Counted from the first letter of the stretch, positions 51,508-61,302 are shown. The stretch: 64,000 bases of DNA from an uncultured Eggerthellaceae bacterium (GCA_947626195.1 CANQRF010000002.1:62001-126000); one strand, 5' to 3'. Numbers and translations are program-made. Notes: generated from the sequence alone by a model not told the origin.

Positions 51508-53706
51508 ATGGAAAAAATCGTTGAAGAATTTGAGCTTTATGGAAAGATCTACCGATTCGAGACGGGAGAGCTTGCCAAGCAGGCAACGGGCGCGGTGCTC
51601 GTCACCCAGGGCGACACGACGATCCTCATCACGGCGGTCGTCTCCCGCGATGAGCGGGACTATGACTTTTTCCCGTTGACGGTCGATTATTTGGAGAAGA
51701 TGTACTCGGTCGGGCGCATCCCCGGCGGCTATCTCAAACGCGAGACGAAGCCGACCGATAAGGGCACGCTGACGGCCCGCATGATCGACCGCCCGATCCG
51801 TCCCGGCTTTCCCGACGGGTTCAAGCACGAAGTGCAGATCGTCGCCACGACGTTGGTCTGCGACGAGAAGAACCAGCCGGATGTGATCTGCGTCGGCGGC
51901 GCGTCGGCGGCGCTTCTCGCCGGAGGCGTTCCCTTCGACGGCCCGGCGGCCTGCGTGCGCATCGGGCGAAGCAAGGAGACCCATGAGTTCATCGTCAATC
52001 CCACCTATGAGGAGGAGAAGGGCTCCGACCTTGAGCTGGTGATCGCCGGAACCGCCGACTACATATCCATGGTCGAGGCAGGCGCCCAGGAGATCAGCGA
52101 AGAGGATATGCTCGCCGCGATGGCCTTCGGTCAGGAGGCGATCGCGAAGTTCTGCGAGAAGCAGGCGGCGTTCCTCGAGAAGGTGAACCCCGAGCCGAAG
52201 GAGTATACGCTCCATATGCCGGATCCGGTGATCGACGAGCGCGTCGCACCGTTCTTCGATCAGATGTCGGCCGCGCTGCGCGACGCCGACAAGCAGAGCC
52301 GCATGGCGAAAGTGGAAGACGTCAAGGCCGAGATCAAGACGACCCAGTTCTCCGAGGAGGAGCAAGAGGCATGGGCCTCGGACATCGCCGCCGCCTGCAA
52401 GGCGCTTGAGAAGAAGGCGATGCGCACGATGGTCATCGAGACGGGTGAGCGGGCCGATGGCCGCCGAGTGGACGAGGTCCGGCCCCTCCATATCGTCGCG
52501 GGCTATCTGCCGCGCACCCACGGCTCGGGGCTTTTCCAGCGCGGGCAGACGCAGGTTCTCTCCGTCTGCACGCTCGGCATGCTCAGCGAATGGCAGCGCC
52601 TCGATACGATCGAGCCCGTCGAAGGCAAGCGCTACATGCATCAATATAACTTCCCGCCGTTCTGCACGGGCGAGGTCGGACGCATCGGCGCTCCGAAACG
52701 GCGCGAGATCGGCCACGGCGCCTTGGCGGAAAGGGCCCTTCTTCCCGTGCTGCCCTCAACCGACGATTTTCCCTATGCCATCCGCGTCGTCTCCGAGGTG
52801 CTCGAATCGAACGGGTCCTCGTCGATGGCCTCCACCTGCGGATCGACCCTTGCCCTCATGGATGCGGGAGTGCCGCTTTCCGCGCCGGTCGCCGGTGTGG
52901 CGATGGGGCTTATCAAGGAGGGCGACGACGTCGTCATCCTCACCGACATCCAGGGCCTTGAGGACTTCCTCGGCGACATGGACTTCAAGGTATGCGGCAC
53001 CGAGAAGGGCATCACGGCCCTTCAGATGGACAACAAGGCACGCGGCCTTTCGGTCGACATCTTGGCGGCGGCCCTTGCGCAGGCGCACGAAGGGCGCGCC
53101 TTCATCTTGAACGCCATGCTCGACGTCATCGACAAGCCGCGCTCCGATCTCAAGGAGACGGCGCCCCGCATCGAGACGATCCACATTCCGCAGGATCGCA
53201 TCCGCGACGTCATCGGCACCGGCGGCAAGGTGGTCCGCGCCATCCAGGAGGAGACCGGCGCCTCCATCGACATCCAAGAAGACGGCACCATCCATATCGC
53301 TGCGGTGGAAGGGCCTGCGGGCAAGGCGGCGAAGGCGCGCATCCTCGACATCGTCCATGAACCCGAAGCGGGAGAGGAATACGAGGGCGAGGTCGTCAGC
53401 ATCAAGGATTTCGGTGCTTTCGTGCGTCTCACTCCGAGCAAAGACGGCCTGCTGCATATCTCGCGCGTGGCGAATGGGCGCGTGGCATCGGTCGACGAGG
53501 TTCTGTCGGTCGGGGACACGGTGCATGTGAAGGTGCTGGAAGTCGATCCGAAGACGGGGAAGATCTCGCTCGACCGTCTCGACAAGCCCGATGCGCCCGC
53601 GCCGAAGAAGCACGCCCATGACGATCGCCGCCATGACCCGAAAGACCGTGGCGGCAGAGGCGGATCCGAGAACCGGACGCCCCGTCGGCGCCATGAGATG
53701 AACTGA
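51508..53706 (+). CDS. pnp: Polyribonucleotide nucleotidyltransferase
   Basis: A phosphorolytic 3'-5' exoribonuclease. 732 aa: two RNase PH domains (the second with RTHGSGLFQRGQTQ and GSSSMASTCGSTLALMD), a helical linker (about 240-310), a KH domain (RIRDVIGTGGKVVRAIQEET, near 570) and a C-terminal S1 domain (GEVVSIKDFGAFVRLTPSKD), ending in a charged Arg/Asp/His tail. Purine-rich GGAGAAGAAGGAAAAG precedes the ATG. Together with rnj downstream this region encodes two main RNA-decay nucleases. Confidence 0.98.
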   Translation: MEKIVEEFELYGKIYRFETGELAKQATGAVLVTQGDTTILITAVVSRDERDYDFFPLTVDYLEKMYSVGRIPGGYLKRETKPTDKGTLTARMIDRPIRPGFPDGFKHEVQIVATTLVCDEKNQPDVICVGGASAALLAGGVPFDGPAACVRIGRSKETHEFIVNPTYEEEKGSDLELVIAGTADYISMVEAGAQEISEEDMLAAMAFGQEAIAKFCEKQAAFLEKVNPEPKEYTLHMPDPVIDERVAPFFDQMSAALRDADKQSRMAKVEDVKAEIKTTQFSEEEQEAWASDIAAACKALEKKAMRTMVIETGERADGRRVDEVRPLHIVAGYLPRTHGSGLFQRGQTQVLSVCTLGMLSEWQRLDTIEPVEGKRYMHQYNFPPFCTGEVGRIGAPKRREIGHGALAERALLPVLPSTDDFPYAIRVVSEVLESNGSSSMASTCGSTLALMDAGVPLSAPVAGVAMGLIKEGDDVVILTDIQGLEDFLGDMDFKVCGTEKGITALQMDNKARGLSVDILAAALAQAHEGRAFILNAMLDVIDKPRSDLKETAPRIETIHIPQDRIRDVIGTGGKVVRAIQEETGASIDIQEDGTIHIAAVEGPAGKAAKARILDIVHEPEAGEEYEGEVVSIKDFGAFVRLTPSKDGLLHISRVANGRVASVDEVLSVGDTVHVKVLEVDPKTGKISLDRLDKPDAPAPKKHAHDDRRHDPKDRGGRGGSENRTPRRRHEMN

Positions 53707-53750
53707 ACGAAGATGACCGACCGCAGAGATGCTTGGTGGTGAGTGAACCG

Positions 53751-54557
53751 ATGGAGAACCTGATCAAAGTCGCGGTATCCGGCTGCGAGGGACGCATGGG
53801 AAAGACCGTTGTGGCGGCAATCGCCGCAGCTGACGACATGGAGGTCGTATGCGGCATCGATCCGGCGGCGCGAGACGTCGCCGACGACGCTGCCTATGAG
53901 TTCCCCGTCTTCCTCGACGTTGAAGACGCCTTGGAAGATACGTCGATCGATGTGTTCGTCGATTTCACGCGGCCCTCTTCGGTGGTGGGAAACATCCGAG
54001 CCGCGCTGGCGCGCGGCATCGACTGCGTCGTGGGAACGACAGGGGTCTCCCGCGAAGAGCTCGAGGCCCTCGCCGCGGATGCGCCAGAGGGCACCTGCCT
54101 CTTCTATGCGCCGAACTTCACCACGGGAGCTGTGCTCATGATGGAGTTTGCGCGCGCGGCGGCGCCGTATTTCCCCGAGGCCGAGGTCATCGAGTTCCAT
54201 CACGAGAAAAAGGCCGACGCGCCGTCCGGCACCTCCATACGCACCGCGCAGATCATCGCCGAGGCACGCAAAGACGCCTCAGGCCCCGTGAGCGCCGTTC
54301 CCGGCAAGGAGAGCGAGCAGGCGGGGTTGGAGGATGCCCGCGGCGCGGATTGCGACGGGGTGCGCATCCACTCGGTCCGCTCGTCGGGCTTCGTCGCGAG
54401 CCAAGAGGTGATATTCGGCTCCTTCGGCCAAACGCTGACGATCCGCCATGATTCATGGGACCGCGCCTCGTATATGCCCGGCGTGCTGTTGGGGATCCGC
54501 AATGTTGCCAACTGCGAGGGCCTGGTGGTCGGCCTCGAAAACTTTATGCAGGGTTAA
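53751..54557 (+). CDS. dapB: 4-hydroxy-tetrahydrodipicolinate reductase
   Basis: Reduces the DapA product with NAD(P)H on the lysine/diaminopimelate path. About 268 aa with dinucleotide-binding SGCEGRMGK (10-18) and the signature HHEKKADAPSGTS. The start is uncertain: ATG 53751 fits the family N-terminus but has only a weak site; a GTG at 53739 and others are in frame. It is followed by dapA after 59 nt containing a strong hairpin. dapB-dapA-rnj is a conserved actinobacterial string. Confidence 0.93.
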   Translation: MENLIKVAVSGCEGRMGKTVVAAIAAADDMEVVCGIDPAARDVADDAAYEFPVFLDVEDALEDTSIDVFVDFTRPSSVVGNIRAALARGIDCVVGTTGVSREELEALAADAPEGTCLFYAPNFTTGAVLMMEFARAAAPYFPEAEVIEFHHEKKADAPSGTSIRTAQIIAEARKDASGPVSAVPGKESEQAGLEDARGADCDGVRIHSVRSSGFVASQEVIFGSFGQTLTIRHDSWDRASYMPGVLLGIRNVANCEGLVVGLENFMQG

Positions 54558-54561
54558 ATTC

Positions 54562-54597
54562 GGCAATGCCCTCGCCTGAAGCTGTGAGGGCATTGCC
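54562..54597 (+). other. Perfect 12 bp hairpin between dapB and dapA
   Basis: GGCAATGCCCTC (54562-54573) and GAGGGCATTGCC (54586-54597) with a 12 nt loop, starting 5 nt after the dapB stop. TTCAATCT follows, so termination would be partial; it ends 19 nt before the dapA start. Confidence 0.7.
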
Positions 54598-54616
54598 TTC
54601 AATCTAGGAGGAATCT

Positions 54617-55525
54617 ATGGATAAGAGCGTTCCGATCTTCGGACGCATGCTCGTTGCAATGGTCACCCCCTTCGATGAATTTCTCGAACTCGACTTGGAC
54701 AGGGCCCAGGCGCTCGCCGATCGTCTGATCGAGGGCGGCGTCGACTGCCTTGTCGTGAACGGTACGACAGGCGAGAGCCCGACGGTGTTCTATCCCCAGA
54801 AGATCGAGCTTTTCCGCGCGGTGGTCGAAGCGACCAACGGGAGGATCCCCATCGTCGCCAACGTGGGGGACAACTGCACCGCCGACACGGTTGATTTCGC
54901 GCGCGACGTCTCGCGTCTCGGCGTGGATGGCTTCATGTGCGTCGTGCCCTACTACAACAAGCCCCCGCAAGAGGGGCTCTATGCGCACTTCTCGACAATT
55001 GCCGGCGCGGTCGATCTCCCGATCATCCTCTACAACATTCCCGGCCGCTGCGTCATCAACATGACGGCCGAGACGACGCTCCGGCTCGCAAACGATTGCG
55101 AGAACATCGTCGCGGTGAAGGAGGCTTCGGGAAAGCTCGACCAGATCGAGGCGATCATCCAGGGTGCGCCGGAGGGATTCGCCGTCTATTCCGGCGATGA
55201 TTCGGCGACCTACGACATCATGAAGCTCGGCGGTGCTGGCGTGATCTCGACGATCGGCAACGTGGCGCCCGAGCGCATGAAGGAGATCGTCGAGCTTTGC
55301 GCGGCAGGCGACTACGCAAACGCGTTCGAGGCCCACGAACGCCTCTTGCCGCTGATGGAGGGGCTGTTTGAGACCTCGAACCCGATCCTTGTCAAAGAGG
55401 CGCTCGCCCTCATCGGATTTCCCGTTGGCGGCGTGCGGCTCCCTCTCGTCCGCGCGACGAGCGAGCAGTCGGCGCGCCTCGCGCAGATCATGAAGGAAGT
55501 AGGAGTTTTGACGGATGTCGCATAA
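54617..55525 (+). CDS. dapA: 4-hydroxy-tetrahydrodipicolinate synthase
   Basis: Condenses pyruvate with aspartate semialdehyde, the first committed step to diaminopimelate. A 302 aa TIM barrel with NGTTGESPT, YYNKPPQEG, YNIPGR and the Schiff-base lysine K168 in VKEASG. CTAGGAGG precedes the ATG. Its 3' end overlaps rnj by 11 nt. The product feeds peptidoglycan cross-bridges and lysine. Confidence 0.97.
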   Translation: MDKSVPIFGRMLVAMVTPFDEFLELDLDRAQALADRLIEGGVDCLVVNGTTGESPTVFYPQKIELFRAVVEATNGRIPIVANVGDNCTADTVDFARDVSRLGVDGFMCVVPYYNKPPQEGLYAHFSTIAGAVDLPIILYNIPGRCVINMTAETTLRLANDCENIVAVKEASGKLDQIEAIIQGAPEGFAVYSGDDSATYDIMKLGGAGVISTIGNVAPERMKEIVELCAAGDYANAFEAHERLLPLMEGLFETSNPILVKEALALIGFPVGGVRLPLVRATSEQSARLAQIMKEVGVLTDVA

Positions 55526-57422
55526 GAACCAATCGTCCGGCGCGCATAAGCCAGACGACCAGCAGGCCGCACCGGCTCGCCCTGAGGAGAAAGCGCGCGA
55601 CCAGCGCGCGAAAAGACGGCGAACCCAGGCATTTCGCCACGTCGACCTCGACCGTGAGCGCCCCCAGCTTTCCAAGGAGAACAAGAACGGATCGAAGGGC
55701 AACAAGGCGGGCAAGCAGCACGAGAATCAGAAGAAACGCAGCGATTTCTCCTCGAACGCCAAGGATCCCGCGGCGCATCTGCGCATCGTCCCGCTTGGCG
55801 GCCTTGACGCCATCGGGAAGAATATGTGCGCCTTTGAATGCAAGAACGACATGATTCTCGATGACGCGGGGCTCGAGTTCCCCGATGACGATCATCCCGG
55901 CATTGATCTCATCCTGCCCGACTACACCTACGTTCTCGAGAATGCCGACAAGCTGCGCGGCATCGTCATCACGCATGGGCACGAAGATCATACGGGAAGC
56001 TTGCCGTACCTTCTCAAGGATCTCGGGAGGGAGATCCCCATCTATGCCACGAAGCTCACGCTCGGCCTCATCGAGGGCAAGCTCGCCGAGCATAAAATCA
56101 CCAACGCGAAGCTCGTGGAGATCCAGCCCGGGCAGACCATCCACCTCGGCTGCTTCACGATCGAGTTCTTCGCGGTGAACCACTCGATTCCCGGGGCGGT
56201 CGGCCTTTTCATCCAGAGTCCTGCGGGGAACGTGCTGCACACCGGGGACTTCAAGCTCGACCAGACGCCGATCGACGGCATCCATACGGATTTCGCCGCC
56301 ATCGCCCGTGCGGGCGAGAAGGGCGTCGATCTGCTCATGAGCGACTCGACGAACGCGAAGAACCAGAGCTTCACGCCGTCCGAGGCCGAGGTCGGCAAGG
56401 TGCTGAACCAGATCATCGCCCAGGCGAAGGGCCGCGTGATCATCGCCTCGTTCGCGAGCCATATCCACCGCATGCAGCAGATCTGCGACGCGGCGATCGC
56501 CAACGGGAGAAAGGTGGTCGTCACCGGACGCTCGATGATACAAAACACCGACATCGCCCGAAAGCTCGGCTACTTGAACATCGATGACAACGACATCATC
56601 GATGCCTACGATCTGAAGGACATTCCGCCCGATCAGGTGGTCATCATGTGCACGGGATCGCAGGGAGAGCCCCTCTCGGCCCTCGCGCGCATCGCCTCGG
56701 GAGAGCATCGCACCATCGACATCGAGGAAGGAGACACCGTCATCATCTCCGCGACGCCGGTTCCCGGCAACGAGAAGGCCGTCACGCGCGTCGTCAACTC
56801 GCTCGCGAAAATAGGCGCCGACGTCTACGATAAGGGCCGCGCGCGGGTGCATGTCTCGGGGCATGCGAGCTCGGAGGAGCTCAAGATCATGCTCTCGATG
56901 GCGAATCCCAAGGCGTTCCTGCCCGTCCATGGGGAGGCGACCCATCTGCGCGCCCATGCAGAACTTGCCCAGGCGACCGGCGTACCTGCCGAGAACATCT
57001 TCATCCTTGAAAACGGCGATGTGCTCGATTTGTCGAGCCAGGGGATAAAGCAGGTCGATTCGGTGCAGAGCGGCATCGTCTACGTCGACGGCCTCACGGT
57101 TGGCGACACCTCGCAAGACGTGCTCAACGATCGCTCGAAGCTCGGCGAGGTGGGCTTCGCGAGCGTTTCGGCGGTGGTCTCCCTCAAGGAAAAGCGCCTG
57201 GTCGGCGATGTACATCTTGAGATGCGCGGCATCACGGGCGGTGACGATAAAGAGGTCGTGCAGGTGGCGCAATCGACGATCACCTCGAGCATCAGGCGCT
57301 CGCTTGAGAAGGGATCCTCTCTCAAGGAGATCGAGAAGGTCGCGCGCGACGCGCTTTTGTCGATTCTTTGGGAAAGAGCGCGCCAGAGGCCGGTCGTCGT
57401 CGTGAACATTCATCAGATATAG
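55515..57422 (+). CDS. rnj: Ribonuclease J
   Basis: A metallo-beta-lactamase/beta-CASP RNase with 5'-3' exo and endo activity. 635 aa: a basic, low-complexity N-terminal extension of about 85 residues (AKRRRTQAFRHV, NGSKGNKAGKQHENQKKR), typical of actinobacterial RNase J, then LRIVPLGGLDAIGKNM and metal motif HGHEDHTG (H154-H159), VSDSTNAKN-like MSDSTNAKNQS, beta-CASP GRSMIQN and a C-terminal domain. The ATG lies inside the dapA end. It is the only RNase J in the window and would complement PNPase. Confidence 0.95.
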   Translation: MSHKNQSSGAHKPDDQQAAPARPEEKARDQRAKRRRTQAFRHVDLDRERPQLSKENKNGSKGNKAGKQHENQKKRSDFSSNAKDPAAHLRIVPLGGLDAIGKNMCAFECKNDMILDDAGLEFPDDDHPGIDLILPDYTYVLENADKLRGIVITHGHEDHTGSLPYLLKDLGREIPIYATKLTLGLIEGKLAEHKITNAKLVEIQPGQTIHLGCFTIEFFAVNHSIPGAVGLFIQSPAGNVLHTGDFKLDQTPIDGIHTDFAAIARAGEKGVDLLMSDSTNAKNQSFTPSEAEVGKVLNQIIAQAKGRVIIASFASHIHRMQQICDAAIANGRKVVVTGRSMIQNTDIARKLGYLNIDDNDIIDAYDLKDIPPDQVVIMCTGSQGEPLSALARIASGEHRTIDIEEGDTVIISATPVPGNEKAVTRVVNSLAKIGADVYDKGRARVHVSGHASSEELKIMLSMANPKAFLPVHGEATHLRAHAELAQATGVPAENIFILENGDVLDLSSQGIKQVDSVQSGIVYVDGLTVGDTSQDVLNDRSKLGEVGFASVSAVVSLKEKRLVGDVHLEMRGITGGDDKEVVQVAQSTITSSIRRSLEKGSSLKEIEKVARDALLSILWERARQRPVVVVNIHQI

Positions 57423-57424
57423 GC

Positions 57425-57430
57425 TATAAT
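57425..57430 (+). promoter_or_regulatory. Promoter -10 of ftsK
   Basis: A consensus TATAAT (57425-57430) just past the rnj stop, with a weak TGAACA at 57403-57408 as possible -35. The predicted start near 57437 gives a leader of about 94 nt. Confidence 0.55.
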
Positions 57431-57440
57431 CGAGCTAACC

Positions 57441-57476
57441 GCGCAAAGGCGCATGTATTGGCATGCACTTTTGCGC
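57441..57476 (+). other. Long hairpin in the ftsK leader
   Basis: GCGCAAAG (57441-57448) pairs with CTTTTGCGC (57468-57476, one bulge) and the inner GCATG (57451-57455) with CATGC (57462-57466). It begins almost at the predicted transcript start, so it would form a 5'-terminal stem; CCCCTTT follows. Confidence 0.55.
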
Positions 57477-57530
57477 CCCCTTTGAGCAACTACTTCAAAC
57501 AGAGATTATTCGTCGCACGAAGGAGTTGGG

Positions 57531-60170
57531 ATGGCACCCAAAAAACAAGCCGGCACCGGAAGGGGTCAAGGGCGCAATCAACGTCGCGCACTCTCAGATC
57601 CCCCGCAAACCGCCTCAAACAAACGCCATGGCGCGCAACGTTCCACCATGGCGGACTCAGCCATATTTGACGAGCGCACACGCCGCGATATGACGAGCAT
57701 CGCGTTCTTCGTCATCGCGGCGATCATCTTCATCGCCGCCGTCTTGCCGACCGAGGCGCTGATAACGCATGCGTTTTCCACCGCGCTCCACTCGCTGCTC
57801 GGAATCGGCTCCTACCTTCTCCCGTTCGTCCTCGCAGGCGTCGGCGCGACGTTTCTCGTCAAGCACGAGGATGAGCTCATCTCGGGGCGCATCGCCCTGG
57901 GGCTTGGCCTCATCTTCGTGGCGATTCTCAGCATAGCGGCGCTTTTCAGCCCGCTTGGGCCGACGGGCAATCCGCAGCTCCTTTTCGTCGAGGACAATCT
58001 CGTGAGCCACGGCGGATACGTCGGCGCCCTCTTTGCATGGCTCGGCCTCATGCTCTTTGGCCAGGTGGTTTCCTGCGTATTCTTCATCGGCGTCGCCTGC
58101 GCGGGCCTTGCCATCGTCGGGTTCTCGCTGAGCAAGCTCATTGAGCGCATCGCTGCGCTGAGGGCCGATGCGGCGAACAGGCCGCCGCGGGAATCGGTGT
58201 TCAACCGCCTTCTCTCTCGCGGTGCCGACCGCCGCGCCTATGCTGCTCCCTATGCGATGGAAGCTCCCCAGACGGGCCGTGTGGTACGCGCCGAGCGCCA
58301 ACCAAATTTTCCCGTGAGCGCATCGGCCACGCGCGCGATAGGCGGGGGAGTGGGAAGCGCTGACCGGCGTTCCCGGCTCCGCGGCCGTTCGGGCGCCTTT
58401 GACGAGAGCTCTGTCTCTCCCGACGCTGCATTCCCTCCCTTTGACACCGACGATAGCCTGCCGTTCGATGATGGGGAAGCCGCTGCCAGTGCCGCCACGG
58501 CGAAGACCCGGGCCATAGGCTCGTCGCGTCGGCGCGGAGCGCGTATGGCGAATGAGCTCGCCGGCAATCAAACGCGGCGGATCGGAAAATCGGAGGGCGG
58601 CGCCGAAGATGAAGGCAAAACCCCCGCGACGACCCGCACGCTCGCGCAGCCGCCATCGGGAGATGCGAAGGCCGAGGATGAAGCGGAGAAGGGCTCCCCC
58701 TCATCCGCCTATCATCTCCCTCCCTTCAGCCTGCTGAAGAAAAGCGGCAAGGGGGCCCGTTCGAGCAGCGGGGAGGCGGAGGCACGCGAAACGGCCGCCT
58801 GCCTTCAGTCAACGCTCGAGGATTTTGGCGTGATGGCCCAGGTGGTCGGCTGGGTCGCTGGACCGACGGTGACCCTCTACAAGGTCGATCTTCCCGCCGG
58901 CCTGCGCGTGAGCCGCGTCATGGCCCTGAATGACGACATCGCCTTGGCACTGGCTGCGCCCGGGGTGCGCATTTTCGCGCCGATTCCGGGAACGAACTAC
59001 GTGGGCATCGAGGTGCCGAACCAGAAGCGCCAGGTGGTTCTTCTCTCCGATGTGCTCGTCGACGCCGGCGAGGGCCCGCTGCAGATCGCAATCGGCAAGA
59101 ACGTGGAGGGGCAGTCGATCACGAGCGACTTGGCGAAGATGCCCCATCTCCTCATCGGAGGCACCACCGGATCGGGCAAATCGGTGTCGATCAACGGCAT
59201 GATCATGTCGATCCTCATGCGGGCGACGCCCGACGAGGTGCGCTTCATCATGATCGATCCGAAGCGCGTCGAGTTCACCCCCTACAACGGCATCCCGCAC
59301 CTCTATGTTCCCGTTGTCACCGAATGCAAGGAGGCGGCGAGCGCGCTTTCATGGGGCGTCGCGGAGATGGAGCGGCGCCTCAAGGTGTTCTCCAAGGTGG
59401 GCGCCCGCAATATCATGCAATACAACGACAAGGTGCGCGCGGGTGAGATAGAGGACGAGGAGAAGCCGCTGCCCTACATCGTCATCGTCATCGACGAGCT
59501 TGCCGACCTCATGATGAACGTCGGGAAGGAAGTGGAGTTTTCCATCAGCCGCATCGCGCAGCTCGCCCGCGCGGCCGGCATCCATCTCATCGTGGCGACG
59601 CAGCGCCCGTCTGCCAACGTGGTCACCGGCCTCATCAAGGCGAACATCACGAACCGCATCGCCTTCAACGTGGCGAGCGGCATCGATTCGCGCGTCGTTC
59701 TCGACACGCCCGGCGCCGAGAACCTCATCGGTTTAGGCGATCTGCTTTTCTCGAAACCCGAATATCCCAAGCCGCAGCGCATCCAGGGCTGCTATGTCTC
59801 CGAAGACGAGATCAACGCCGTCGTGGAGAACCTGAAGAGCCAAGGCGAGCCCGAATATCACGATGAGATCCTCCAGACGAACCTCATCACGCTCGGCGCA
59901 TCGTCGCCAAGCGGAGCCGGATCGGCCTCCGACTCAGACGATCCGCTGCTTTGGGAGGCGGCGGAGATCGTCGTTTCGTCGGGATTGGGGTCTACTTCGA
60001 ACATTCAACGCCGTCTGAAGCTCGGTTATTCACGTGCAGGTCGTATAATGGATCAGCTGGAGGAAAAAGGCGTCGTCGGGCCGCCGAACGGCAGCAAGCC
60101 CCGCGAGGTCCTCGTAGACACGATGGAGCTGGAGACGCTGAAGGCTTTTGAGAACAACGACGAAGACTAG
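57531..60170 (+). CDS. ftsK: DNA translocase FtsK/SpoIIIE
   Basis: A septal DNA pump for chromosome segregation. 879 aa: a basic N-tail, four to five membrane helices (about 53-210), a long Arg/Ala/Asp-rich linker (about 210-410), the FtsK alpha/beta motor with Walker A GTTGSGKS (544-551), Walker B IVIVIDELADLMM and ATQRPSANVVTG, then a C-terminal gamma winged helix (SGLGSTSNIQRRLKLGYSRA) that reads KOPS sites. AAGGAG precedes the ATG. It heads the ftsK-rodZ-yajQ-rimO-pgsA string. Confidence 0.97.
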   Translation: MAPKKQAGTGRGQGRNQRRALSDPPQTASNKRHGAQRSTMADSAIFDERTRRDMTSIAFFVIAAIIFIAAVLPTEALITHAFSTALHSLLGIGSYLLPFVLAGVGATFLVKHEDELISGRIALGLGLIFVAILSIAALFSPLGPTGNPQLLFVEDNLVSHGGYVGALFAWLGLMLFGQVVSCVFFIGVACAGLAIVGFSLSKLIERIAALRADAANRPPRESVFNRLLSRGADRRAYAAPYAMEAPQTGRVVRAERQPNFPVSASATRAIGGGVGSADRRSRLRGRSGAFDESSVSPDAAFPPFDTDDSLPFDDGEAAASAATAKTRAIGSSRRRGARMANELAGNQTRRIGKSEGGAEDEGKTPATTRTLAQPPSGDAKAEDEAEKGSPSSAYHLPPFSLLKKSGKGARSSSGEAEARETAACLQSTLEDFGVMAQVVGWVAGPTVTLYKVDLPAGLRVSRVMALNDDIALALAAPGVRIFAPIPGTNYVGIEVPNQKRQVVLLSDVLVDAGEGPLQIAIGKNVEGQSITSDLAKMPHLLIGGTTGSGKSVSINGMIMSILMRATPDEVRFIMIDPKRVEFTPYNGIPHLYVPVVTECKEAASALSWGVAEMERRLKVFSKVGARNIMQYNDKVRAGEIEDEEKPLPYIVIVIDELADLMMNVGKEVEFSISRIAQLARAAGIHLIVATQRPSANVVTGLIKANITNRIAFNVASGIDSRVVLDTPGAENLIGLGDLLFSKPEYPKPQRIQGCYVSEDEINAVVENLKSQGEPEYHDEILQTNLITLGASSPSGAGSASDSDDPLLWEAAEIVVSSGLGSTSNIQRRLKLGYSRAGRIMDQLEEKGVVGPPNGSKPREVLVDTMELETLKAFENNDED

Positions 60171-60219
60171 ACGTCAGGCAAGACGTCGCAGATGAAGGAT
60201 TTCGTAATAAGGAGAAACC

Positions 60220-61302
60220 GTGGCGTATTCTCAATCATTTGGCGAGAGCCTGAGAAATGCTCGTGAGCGCAAAGGGATCGACCTTTCCACGGCGGCGCGA
60301 CGTCTTCGCATTCGCCCCGACATCCTGCGCGCCATCGAAGAGGAGGATTTCACGCGCATGCCGCCGCGCGGCTACACGCGCAACATGGTGAGCGCCTATG
60401 CGCGCCTCGTCGGCCTGAATCCCTCGGAGCTCTCCCAGATGTATATGCAGGAGGCATACCGCTATGAGGAGGGCTATGGGCGCGGCTATCGCAACGAACC
60501 TTCGGGGCGTGCGCGTTATTCAGCCGAGGTGCGAGGCGGCCGGCAGGCGGGCTCTGACGATCAACGGCGAGAGGAACAGGCCGGTCTGACCGGAAGGATC
60601 TCCTACAGCGACCGCGCTGACTACAATCGCCCCTACGGATCGGTGCGCCCCGCCGTGACGCCGCGCCCGCGTTCGCAGGGCGCGCGCAATGGCTACACGA
60701 ACTTCTATTCCGGCCCCGCGGCGCCCAACCCGATCCTCTCGCGCCTTCCGCTGATCATCGCCATCGTGCTTGTCGTCATCATCCTCATCGTGATCTTCAC
60801 CTTCATCTTCGGTGGAAAGTCAAGCAATGAGGAGGTGCCGGACGTTCCCATCACCGGCTTGACGGACACGTCGGGCAACAGCAATGCCGTGAACGAACCT
60901 GACCAGCAGGTTCTCATTCCGCCGACGCAGGCGGTGTTTACCTACGAAGTGCCCGCGGGAAAGGCCGCCTATATCGAAATCTACGAGAACGGGTCGGAGA
61001 CTCCCTCCGTTGCCGAGGAGGTGAACGGCCCTTCCGAGCAATCGTTTAACGTCACCTCGACGCTGCGCTTCGTGACGCCTGCCCCCGACAACGTCACCAT
61101 CTCAGTTGACGGCCAGCCGATCGATTTGCTCAACAGCTCGACGCCCGGCGTGACGGTCAACGATGGCGTCTACAACTACACGGTCGATTTCGCCCAGATC
61201 CTCGCCGCATGGAATGCGGCGAACAACACGGGCACTGCGCCGAGCACGAACAATAACGCCAACGCCAATGCGAACGCGAACGCGAATACAACAGCCTCGT
61301 AG
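60220..61302 (+). CDS. rodZ: RodZ-like helix-turn-helix membrane protein
   Basis: A morphogenesis factor family: cytosolic HTH_25 domain (about 5-75; ESLRNARERKGIDLSTAARR), a Tyr/Arg/Gly-rich linker, one membrane helix (about 176-198) and an extracytoplasmic beta domain (about 235-325). RodZ links MreB to the wall machinery in rods; Coriobacteriia members may use it differently. The 360 aa protein ends in a low-complexity Asn/Ala repeat. GTG start with GGAGAAACC upstream. ftsK-rodZ-rimO-pgsA-cinA is a common Gram-positive order. Confidence 0.88.
   Translation: MAYSQSFGESLRNARERKGIDLSTAARRLRIRPDILRAIEEEDFTRMPPRGYTRNMVSAYARLVGLNPSELSQMYMQEAYRYEEGYGRGYRNEPSGRARYSAEVRGGRQAGSDDQRREEQAGLTGRISYSDRADYNRPYGSVRPAVTPRPRSQGARNGYTNFYSGPAAPNPILSRLPLIIAIVLVVIILIVIFTFIFGGKSSNEEVPDVPITGLTDTSGNSNAVNEPDQQVLIPPTQAVFTYEVPAGKAAYIEIYENGSETPSVAEEVNGPSEQSFNVTSTLRFVTPAPDNVTISVDGQPIDLLNSSTPGVTVNDGVYNYTVDFAQILAAWNAANNTGTAPSTNNNANANANANANTTAS
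61255..61284 (+). repeat. Hexanucleotide repeat encoding Asn-Ala units in rodZ
   Basis: Five consecutive 6 bp units of the form AA(C/T)GC(C/G) encode five Asn-Ala dipeptides near the RodZ C-terminus. Confidence 0.8.

Noticed and set aside
55488-57413. 641-codon open frame opposite rnj
   Set aside because: Antisense of RNase J with no recognisable domain; another shadow frame.
61255-61284. CRISPR-like repeat array
   Set aside because: Short coding hexamer repeat with no spacers; it encodes Asn-Ala units.
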